Positions 27,533 through 33,519 of a DNA stretch of 64,000 nt are shown piece by piece (position 1 is the first letter of the stretch; each line of letters opens with the position of its first letter). This stretch comes from RUG11241 sp964560085 (GTDB lineage Bacteria; Bacillota_I; Bacilli_A; RF39; UBA660), in assembly GCA_964560085.1 (NCBI GenBank), contig CAZLKF010000002.1, positions 124,001-188,000 on the forward strand, given 5' to 3'. A program made the translations under genes and the position numbers. The notes below the pieces were generated by a model. It was given only the letters and a program-made list of their open reading frames with translations, did no database searches and was not told where the DNA came from.

Positions 27533-28307
27533 CTATTTTTACTTCTATTATTCCATTGTTAGGAATATCAATTTTATATGTTCGATTTAGGACGTCAACA
27601 TTAACAACTTGTCCTTCGCCTTGTTTTACTTTTACTCTTTCTCCTAATTTTGGTAATCCTTTATGGCATTCGCGATAATTATCATCTTCATAACGCAAAC
27701 AACATAAAAGTCGTCCACATAATCCGTTAATTTTTGTAGGATTTAATGAGAGATTTTGATTTTTTGCCATATTTATTGTGATAGAATCAAAATCATTTAG
27801 GAATTTATTACAGCAGATAACTTGTCCACATACACCTAAACCACCAATGTCTTTAGCTTTATCACGAATCCCAACCTGACGCAATTCAATACGCGTCTTG
27901 TATATATTTGCTAAATCTTTAGCCAACTCGCGAAAATCAACACGTTCAGCGGCAATAAAATGGAACAATAATTGATTCCTTTCAAAGGTAAAACTCGCGT
28001 CAATTACATTCATATCAAGCTTATACTTTGTAGCCAACTCACGACAAGTTGTTAAAGCTTTAGCAGAATCTTCTATATTGCGCTCATTTTTTGCACTATC
28101 TTTCTCAGTAGCAAGTCGCACAATGTTTTTTAAATCACCTTTAATTTGTTCACTCTTTAATCTTATAATATCGGTTTCAATCCTACCATATTGTAATCCT
28201 TTTTCGGTTTCTACAATTACATTATCGCCTTTTCTATATTCATTATCAGCAGGATTAAAATAATATATTCGACTATTATTAAATGTTACACCTATAACTT
28301 CTTGCAT
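27516..28307 (-). CDS. ricT: RicT (YaaT) PSP1-domain regulatory protein
   Basis: RicT forms a complex with RicA and RicF that promotes mRNA processing by RNase Y and influences sporulation, competence and biofilm formation in Bacillus. The 263-residue product shows the PSP1 domain and the cysteine-rich GVCGQVICCNKFL and GLCGRLLCCLRYE segments that can hold an iron-sulfur cluster. It shares one base with the holB stop (TAATG) upstream, matching the holB-yaaT order of Bacillus. Confidence 0.92.
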   Translation of the reverse strand: MQEVIGVTFNNSRIYYFNPADNEYRKGDNVIVETEKGLQYGRIETDIIRLKSEQIKGDLKNIVRLATEKDSAKNERNIEDSAKALTTCRELATKYKLDMNVIDASFTFERNQLLFHFIAAERVDFRELAKDLANIYKTRIELRQVGIRDKAKDIGGLGVCGQVICCNKFLNDFDSITINMAKNQNLSLNPTKINGLCGRLLCCLRYEDDNYRECHKGLPKLGERVKVKQGEGQVVNVDVLNRTYKIDIPNNGIIEVKIDDSTK

Positions 28308-29185
28308 TATATTTCCTCCATCTTCATTATAAATTTATCTATCTCCATTTGAATATTAACATTATATTTCAAATCATCAAGCACTTCAATTATCAACTTA
28401 ATCTTTTTAACAAGGTCTTGATCTTTATTATTAACTACTATTTTTATCTGTCGATCATATTTTTGAAATAATTCTATATTGCCTGTTGCTTTATATTCTA
28501 ACACATCTTTATAAAATAAGAGCAAAATGTTAAATAGTAATATCATCTCTTGTTTTTCATATTTAAAATTTTTAATTAATCTTTTTACATGTAGCAAAGT
28601 TTTAATTTTATTTTTTTCAATATATTCAATAAAATTAATAACTTCATCTACTTTCTCTTCTGTCAATTCCATTTCTGTTATTTCTGGAAAAGACATCTCG
28701 TTTTTGAGATTGATAATAAGATCTTGATTTCTGACATTTGTGCGAACTAATGGAACTAAAAGACAACGAGATTTTATTGTTTCCAGCACTTGATTAGTAT
28801 TACTTGTTATTAATATCGCATATATATCTGGATCAGGTTCCTCCAAGAATTTAAGTAATGCACTGCTAGCGGAAGGATTCAATTTTTCAGCCCCATTTAT
28901 AATATAAACTTTACTTTTCCCAATTATTGCTTTAGTTGTAAATTGGCGCTTAACTTCATCTATTTGATCTTTTTTTATCCAAACGCCATCAGGATTAATT
29001 ATATAAGCATTAGCTGTTAGACCAATCTGCTCTTGCAAAATTTGCTCACAAAAAGCACAAGCAATTGACATTCCTTGATTAGTACCATTATCTTCTAACA
29101 AGTAAGCATTAACAATTTTATCTTTCTTTATTGCTGAAGATAATATCTTATAGGCAAATGGTTGATTTTCTTCAAATTCCTTCAT
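28307..29185 (-). CDS. holB: DNA polymerase III subunit delta prime
   Basis: The 292-residue clamp-loader subunit resembles DnaX in its AAA+ fold but lacks a Walker A lysine motif, as usual for delta prime. Recognisable segments are NAYLLEDNG near the N terminus, INGAEKLNPSASSALLKFLEEP and KSRCLLVP (SRC arginine finger). It is in the replication/repair cluster with dnaX, ybaB and recR. Confidence 0.88.
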   Translation of the reverse strand: MKEFEENQPFAYKILSSAIKKDKIVNAYLLEDNGTNQGMSIACAFCEQILQEQIGLTANAYIINPDGVWIKKDQIDEVKRQFTTKAIIGKSKVYIINGAEKLNPSASSALLKFLEEPDPDIYAILITSNTNQVLETIKSRCLLVPLVRTNVRNQDLIINLKNEMSFPEITEMELTEEKVDEVINFIEYIEKNKIKTLLHVKRLIKNFKYEKQEMILLFNILLLFYKDVLEYKATGNIELFQKYDRQIKIVVNNKDQDLVKKIKLIIEVLDDLKYNVNIQMEIDKFIMKMEEI

Positions 29186-29192
29186 ATAGCTC

Positions 29193-29375
29193 CTACAACA
29201 TCAACTTCAATATTACTACATAGAATATTGAAGGAACACCTAAAAAACAAAATAATAAAATAGTACATATATTAATAGGTATATATATGTTTAATGGCGA
29301 AAAAATTATATTGAATGTATACATAAATCCTAACGAAAACACTATTTTTTTTAGTATTTTTAAAATTTTTAACAT
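29193..29375 (-). CDS. bofA: BofA-like pro-sigma-K processing inhibitor family protein
   Basis: The 60-residue protein has two hydrophobic segments and ends NICTILLFCFLGVPSIFYVVI, similar to the BofA consensus (IPINPVTVLIVGFLGLPG). BofA holds the SpoIVFB protease inactive in the forespore membrane. The gene lies beside recR and dnaX, the same place as bofA in B. subtilis. The ATG at 29375 has a GAGGGG site 7 bases upstream; an earlier in-frame ATG at 29390 overlaps that site and is unlikely. Confidence 0.75.
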   Translation of the reverse strand: MLKILKILKKIVFSLGFMYTFNIIFSPLNIYIPINICTILLFCFLGVPSIFYVVILKLML

Positions 29376-29384
29376 TAAAAGACC

Positions 29385-29404
29385 CCTCATAAAACATTAT
29401 GAGG
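29385..29404 (-). terminator. Hairpin between recR and bofA, possible weak terminator
   Basis: A perfect 8-bp stem (CCTCATAA/TTATGAGG) with a 4-base loop lies between recR and bofA. On the minus strand it is followed only by TCTTTT, so it may attenuate, protect RNA ends, or sequester the bofA ribosome-binding site, since the stem abuts the GAGGGG. Confidence 0.4.
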
Positions 29405-29415
29405 ATTCTTTATTT

Positions 29416-30021
29416 TTATTCTACTATTGAGCGATTTGATAAGGCTATTTCTAGAGTCATAGCATCAATGTATTCCATATCAGTTCCCATAGGAACCCCA
29501 TAGGCAATTTTTGTTATTTTGATATCTTTTTTCTGTAACTTCTTTTGAATATATAAAGAAGTAGTTTCCCCTTCAACGCTTGGTTTCAATGCTAGAATTA
29601 CTTCTTCTATTGCCTCAGAGTCAAGGCGTTTAAACAATTCTTCTAGTTTTATATCCTCAGGATTTATTCCATCTAGTGGAGAAATTAGTCCTTCTAAAAC
29701 ATGATAAATTCCATTAAAAGCTCCTGTTTTTTCAAATAACACAAGATTTTTTGTGTTTTCAACAACGCAGATAACATTATGATTTCGGCTAGAATCACTA
29801 CATATTCCACACAATTCCTCTTCAGATAAATTTCCACACAATGCACACTTTTTTGTTTTCTCTTTCAGCGTTTTCAATGACTTACTAAAACATTCCAATA
29901 TTTCATCATCTATTTCAAGCGTTGCAAAAGTTAATCTTTCCGCATTCTTCTCACCTATTCCCGGAAGTTTTTTATAACATTCCAGCAAGTCAGTAAAAGT
30001 TTTAGGATACAAAGAGGTCAT
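29416..30021 (-). CDS. recR: Recombination protein RecR
   Basis: RecR loads RecA with RecF and RecO. The 201-residue protein has an N-terminal helix-hairpin-helix (LPGIGEKNAERL), a Cys4 zinc finger (CALC...CGIC near residues 60-75) and a Toprim domain (VVENTKN onward). It starts at the last base of ybaB. This dnaX-ybaB-recR order is highly conserved in Bacilli. Confidence 0.96.
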   Translation of the reverse strand: MTSLYPKTFTDLLECYKKLPGIGEKNAERLTFATLEIDDEILECFSKSLKTLKEKTKKCALCGNLSEEELCGICSDSSRNHNVICVVENTKNLVLFEKTGAFNGIYHVLEGLISPLDGINPEDIKLEELFKRLDSEAIEEVILALKPSVEGETTSLYIQKKLQKKDIKITKIAYGVPMGTDMEYIDAMTLEIALSNRSIVE

Positions 30022-30317
30022 TAAAACAACCCCGGCATTCCTTTAGTATATTTGCCCATTTTACTTTCAGTATCTTCATCAATTTTTTTCATTGCAGAAT
30101 TAATTGCTACCTGTAGAATATCTTGTAACATCTCGATATCATCTTTATCTAAAGATTCTTTAGCAATTATTATAGAAATTATCTCCTTTTTTCCATTTAA
30201 TTTTACTTTGACAAATGAAGATTCACCTTCATATTCAGTTACATCAATAATTTCTTTTTCTTTCAACATTTCTTTTTGTAATTTTTGTGCTTCACGCATC
30301 ATAGCTTGTATATTCAT
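30021..30317 (-). CDS. YbaB/EbfC nucleoid-associated protein
   Basis: The 98-residue protein starts MNIQAMMREAQKLQKEM and has the KVKLNGKKEI core, matching YbaB/EbfC proteins that bind DNA as tweezer-like dimers. It is sandwiched between dnaX and recR, its standard location (yaaK in B. subtilis). Regulatory targets are unknown. Confidence 0.93.
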   Translation of the reverse strand: MNIQAMMREAQKLQKEMLKEKEIIDVTEYEGESSFVKVKLNGKKEIISIIIAKESLDKDDIEMLQDILQVAINSAMKKIDEDTESKMGKYTKGMPGLF

Positions 30318-30329
30318 TTTCTATCTCCT

Positions 30330-31994
30330 CTATTCATATGTAATTATATCAGAAAAATTCTCATCTAGAAAGTCCTGTGATACCTTGCTTAACTCTAAAA
30401 TTATATTATCAATTGTTTGATCTTCATCAATTTTATTATATTTTCTTTTTTTTGAATTAAATTCTTCTTTTATTCTTTCCCATTCTTCATTATCAATTGC
30501 AATTACTTTGTAAGAATTTCCTAATGAAATTTTAATTAATTCTTCTATTTCTTTTATTTTCCGAATAAATTTTAAGTTTTGCAAAGGCTCTTCATACACA
30601 AAAATCATGTATTCCTTGCTTGCAGCTTTCAATTCACCATCTAATATAATAGACGCAACTTCTCCATACTGCAAATCTATTACATATTCACGAATTGTTT
30701 CCATTTTCTTTTTCAAAGATGTAAGCATTTTTTTATCAAACTCTGCTAAAGTGTTATCAATTCTTATCTTCTTGACTTTATCTTGAAAATCTATAACTTC
30801 TTGTTTACTTATTTTGATTTCTTCTTTTTCAGGTTCTTTTCTTGAATTCAAGAATTCTTTGCCAATTTTATTTACAAACTCTTCGCTAACTATTGTTTTG
30901 GTTGGTTTTATTTCTATCAATGTTTTTTTATTTTCTAAGTTTATATAGTCAATTATAAACATCTCAAATACCGTTTTTTTATTACTTACAGTCTTTATTT
31001 CCGAAATAACAACATTTATTTTCTTTATAAAATTTAACAACTCACTGATTTCGACTTTGTTCTTGAATTCTAAATAATCAGATTCGGCATAAAGTTGTTC
31101 TTGACTGTATTGATTTGTCATAAAAAATATCATCAGATTTCTAGAAAAATACAATAATTCATCAAGTACTTTTACAAAATCTATTCCACGTAACTCATAT
31201 TTTTGAGTCAAATTAAAGCTCTCTTTAATGTTATTTCCAATTATATACCCAAATATTTGTTTAACTTCATTTTTCATTAAAGTACCATTAATTTTATGAA
31301 CATCTTCACTTGTAATATTATCACTATAAGCCCAAGATTGCTCAAGAATCGTTATTGCATCACGCATTCCACCATTAGCCAATATTGCAATTTCATTTAG
31401 AGCATCTGGAAGTATTTCTATTTTTTCTTGATTACAAATATATTCTAGTCTTCTTACCATGTCATCAGTATTTATGGGTTTAAAATCAATGCGTTGACAT
31501 CTAGAAATAATTGTCAATGGAATTTTATGTGCTTCGGTTGTCGCCAATATAAAGATTGCATGAGCAGGCGGCTCTTCAAGAGTTTTCAACAATGCATTAA
31601 AAGCACTTGTTGAAAGCATATGAATTTCATCAATAATGTATACTTTATACTTTGAAATAGTCGGTACTAACGAAACCTTATCTCTAAGATCTCTTATCTC
31701 ATCTACACCATTATTCGAAGCAGCATCAATTTCCACGATATCAGTGCCATTACTTTGCGTACATATTACACATTTATTGCAAGGCAAGCCTTCTTTTGCA
31801 GCAATACAATTAACTGTTTTTGCAAAAATTTTAGCAATGCTTGTTTTTCCTGTTCCTCTGATTCCCGAGAATAAATATGCGTGAGCTATCCTATTGTTTA
31901 TTATTGCATTTTTAAGAATGCGAACAGGTATTTCCTGACCTACTATTTCATTAAAAGTTGCAGGTCTATACTTACGATATAATGATTGATACAT
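30330..31994 (-). CDS. dnaX: DNA polymerase III gamma/tau subunit
   Basis: DnaX is the motor of the clamp loader and couples polymerase to helicase. The 554-residue product shows Walker A GIRGTGKTS, a Cys4 zinc module (CNKCVICTQ), DEIHMLS Walker B and an SRC motif. The C-terminal third is acidic/lysine-rich and diverged. It lies downstream of tadA and SRP RNA, as in the tadA-scr-dnaX order of Bacillus, although here tadA is separated by a terminator. Confidence 0.95.
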   Translation of the reverse strand: MYQSLYRKYRPATFNEIVGQEIPVRILKNAIINNRIAHAYLFSGIRGTGKTSIAKIFAKTVNCIAAKEGLPCNKCVICTQSNGTDIVEIDAASNNGVDEIRDLRDKVSLVPTISKYKVYIIDEIHMLSTSAFNALLKTLEEPPAHAIFILATTEAHKIPLTIISRCQRIDFKPINTDDMVRRLEYICNQEKIEILPDALNEIAILANGGMRDAITILEQSWAYSDNITSEDVHKINGTLMKNEVKQIFGYIIGNNIKESFNLTQKYELRGIDFVKVLDELLYFSRNLMIFFMTNQYSQEQLYAESDYLEFKNKVEISELLNFIKKINVVISEIKTVSNKKTVFEMFIIDYINLENKKTLIEIKPTKTIVSEEFVNKIGKEFLNSRKEPEKEEIKISKQEVIDFQDKVKKIRIDNTLAEFDKKMLTSLKKKMETIREYVIDLQYGEVASIILDGELKAASKEYMIFVYEEPLQNLKFIRKIKEIEELIKISLGNSYKVIAIDNEEWERIKEEFNSKKRKYNKIDEDQTIDNIILELSKVSQDFLDENFSDIITYE

Positions 31995-32030
31995 AAAATC
32001 ACCCTTAATAATTATAACAAAATAAATATA

Positions 32031-32060
32031 AAAACAAAAGGTTCTAATTCCTTTTGTTTT
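32031..32060 (-). terminator. Intrinsic terminator of tadA
   Basis: An 11-bp perfect stem (AAAACAAAAGG/CCTTTTGTTTT, positions 32031-32041 and 32050-32060) with an 8-base loop overlaps the end of tadA and is followed on the minus strand by T-rich sequence. Confidence 0.75.
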
Positions 32061-32475
32061 TAAAAAAGAGATTTAACATTTCTTTTACTTCATCTTTACA
32101 GATTCCAGATTCTACCTCTATTTTTGGAATTCGATTAATGAATTTTGAAAATCCGTATTTTTCATTAATCACGCCAAAATAAATTTTTTTAATATTTGTT
32201 TGAGTTATAGCACCATAGCACATTAAACATGGCTCCATAGTTACATACAATTCGCATTCATCTAAATAAGCATTACCAAGAATTTTTATAGTTTCATTTA
32301 TTGCATTAATTTCGGCATGTTCATTAATCTGCATATTTAAATTGTTTGTATTATGTGATGAGGCCAAAATTTCATTCTTCATTACTATTACTGCCCCAAC
32401 AGGTATTTCACCAATTGAAAAACCTTTTTTTGCTTCTTCTATTGCTAGTTTCATATATTCTTCTTTACTCATCAT
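32044..32475 (-). CDS. tadA: tRNA-specific adenosine deaminase
   Basis: TadA converts wobble A34 of tRNA-Arg(ACG) to inosine. The 143-residue protein has the HAE zinc and catalytic motif (NEHAEINAI) and PCLMC (two zinc cysteines), and VGAVIV upstream. The ATG at 32475 follows a GGAG site by 7 bases; longer in-frame extension runs backwards into SRP RNA and is not real. Confidence 0.93.
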   Translation of the reverse strand: MMSKEEYMKLAIEEAKKGFSIGEIPVGAVIVMKNEILASSHNTNNLNMQINEHAEINAINETIKILGNAYLDECELYVTMEPCLMCYGAITQTNIKKIYFGVINEKYGFSKFINRIPKIEVESGICKDEVKEMLNLFFKNKRN

Positions 32476-32489
32476 AATAATTCTCCAAA

Positions 32490-32569
32490 AAAAATAGCAC
32501 ACACATTTATTGAACTTTAAGGCTGCTATCTTCCGATCCTGACCTGTTTCAGATGTAAATGTTGTGCCG
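32490..32569 (-). ncRNA. ffs: Small (4.5S-type) signal recognition particle RNA
   Basis: On the minus strand the segment AGGTCAGGATCGGAAGATAG followed by CAGCC matches the SRP RNA domain IV core that binds Ffh (canonical AGGTCCGGAAGGAAGCAGCC). The flanking arms (GGCACA... and ...TGTGTGC) can pair to form one long hairpin of about 80 nt, ending in a run of T. This is the short Escherichia-type form rather than the 270-nt Bacillus form with an Alu domain. It precedes tadA, as scr lies near tadA in Bacillus. End positions are approximate. Confidence 0.87.
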
Positions 32570-32574
32570 AATAA

Positions 32575-32603
32575 AATATAATACATTTTATATTTTTTTG
32601 CAA
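32575..32603 (-). promoter_or_regulatory. Promoter of the SRP RNA gene
   Basis: On the minus strand a -35 box TTGCAA (32598-32603) and a -10 box TATATT (32575-32580) are 17 bp apart, with the predicted start about 6 bases further, at the first G of the RNA. The left Noc-site palindrome begins only 32 bp upstream of the -35 box. Confidence 0.7.
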
Positions 32604-32635
32604 AGTTTTTTATTATTTATATCTTTTTATTTTTC

Positions 32636-32659
32636 AAATTATTTCCCGGGAAATAATTT
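32636..32659. promoter_or_regulatory. Left Noc-binding-site (NBS) palindrome
   Basis: A 24-bp perfect inverted repeat is centred between 32647 and 32648. Its inner 14 bp, ATTTCCCGGGAAAT (32641-32654), is identical to the NBS consensus known for Bacillus subtilis Noc. It lies 27 bp outside the first parS copy, on the SRP-RNA side of the array. CCCGGG was otherwise noticed in this window only in the matching right-hand copy. Confidence 0.85.
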
Positions 32660-32872
32660 TATTCATATTGATTGTTGAATTTTATATATTTCACGTGGAA
32701 CATTGTATCTTGTTTATTATTTGAATTTAATTCTTCTATGTTTCACGTGGAACATTATATCTCATTTATTACTCGAATTCATTCTTCTATGTTTCACGTG
32801 GAACATTATATCTTATCTATTATTTGAATTTAATTCTTCTATGTTTCACGTGGAACATTATATCTCATTTAT

Positions 32873-32972
32873 NNNNNNNNNNNNNNNNNNNNNNNNNNNN
32901 NNNNNNNNNNNNNNNNNNNNNNNNNNNNNNNNNNNNNNNNNNNNNNNNNNNNNNNNNNNNNNNNNNNNNNNN
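32873..32972. other. Assembly gap (100 N) within the parS array
   Basis: One hundred consecutive N replace sequence between parS copies 4 and 5. A run of exactly 100 is a common scaffolding placeholder, so the true length and copy number here are unknown. Confidence 0.95.
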
Positions 32973-33218
32973 TACTCGAATTCATTCTTCCATGTTTCAC
33001 GTGGAACATTATATCTTATCTATTATTTGAATTTAATTTTTCTATGTTTCACGTGGAACATTGTATCTCGTTTTTTACTTGACTTCATTCTTCCATGTTT
33101 CGCGTGGAACATTGTATTCCGTTTTTTACTTGAATTCATTCTTCTATGTTTCACGTGGAACATTGTATCTCATTTATTACTTGAATTCATTCTTCTATGT
33201 TTCACGTGGAACATTGTA

Positions 33219-33318
33219 NNNNNNNNNNNNNNNNNNNNNNNNNNNNNNNNNNNNNNNNNNNNNNNNNNNNNNNNNNNNNNNNNNNNNNNNNNNNNNNNNN
33301 NNNNNNNNNNNNNNNNNN
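33219..33318. other. Second assembly gap (100 N) within the parS array
   Basis: A second run of exactly 100 N lies between parS copies 9 and 10, with identical repeat sequence on both sides. It most likely marks repeats collapsed by short-read assembly. Confidence 0.95.
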
Positions 33319-33461
33319 TGTATCTCATTTATTACTTGAATTCATTCTTCTATGTTTCACGTGGAACATTGTATCTCATTTATTACTTGAATTCATTCTT
33401 CTATGTTTCACGTGGAACATTGTACTATTAACAACTTATTAAAATTATTTGATAGATTTAT

Positions 33462-33485
33462 GAATTATTTCCCGGGAAATAATTC
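33462..33485. promoter_or_regulatory. Right Noc-binding-site (NBS) palindrome
   Basis: A second 24-bp perfect inverted repeat is centred between 33473 and 33474, with the same 14-bp core ATTTCCCGGGAAAT (33467-33480). It lies 42 bp beyond the last visible parS copy and just past the gyrA terminator. Its outer arms differ from the left copy (GAATT rather than AAATT), which argues that the palindrome is maintained rather than copied with flanks. Confidence 0.85.
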
Positions 33486-33491
33486 GATGTG

Positions 33492-33519
33492 AAAAAAGAA
33501 CAAGTAATTAAGCTTGCTC
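33492..33519 (-). terminator. Intrinsic terminator of gyrA
   Basis: A 7-bp stem (GAGCAAG/CTTGTTC with one G-U pair, 33513-33519 and 33498-33504) overlaps the gyrA stop and is followed by six T on the minus strand. It would stop gyrA transcription before it enters the parS array. Confidence 0.65.

Larger units (their letters stand above)
32687..33419 (+). repeat. parS: Tandem array of at least 11 parS centromere sites
   Basis: Eleven copies of TGTTTCACGTGGAACA, which is the complement of the B. subtilis parS form TGTTCCACGTGAAACA, lie in one orientation. They start at 32687 (A at position 2), 32739, 32790, 32842, 32993, 33045, 33096 (G at position 7), 33147, 33198, 33353 and 33404. Nine are exact and the two variants differ by one base. 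Where no gap intervenes the starts are 51 or 52 bp apart, joined by related AT-rich linkers often containing GAATTC. Two 100-N gaps hide further copies. ParB loads at parS and spreads as a CTP-dependent clamp; chromosomal parS sites are normally single and dispersed, so this dense array is unusual. No convincing gene is encoded. Confidence 0.93.

Noticed and set aside
32687..33419. Possible CRISPR array
   Set aside because: The segments between repeats are near-identical to each other rather than unique spacers, the core is a short parS palindrome, and no cas genes are present.
32703..33442. Long open frames across the parS array encoding repeated MFHVEH and similar peptides
   Set aside because: They arise because the parS core lacks stops in several frames and because N runs count as open. 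They have no ribosome-binding sites, the 51-52 bp period shifts the frame, and the DNA repeat is explained by parS.
32636..33485. The two 24-bp palindromes as transcription terminators
   Set aside because: They have no loop and no run of T on the proper side; gyrA already has its own terminator, and the core equals the Noc-binding sequence.
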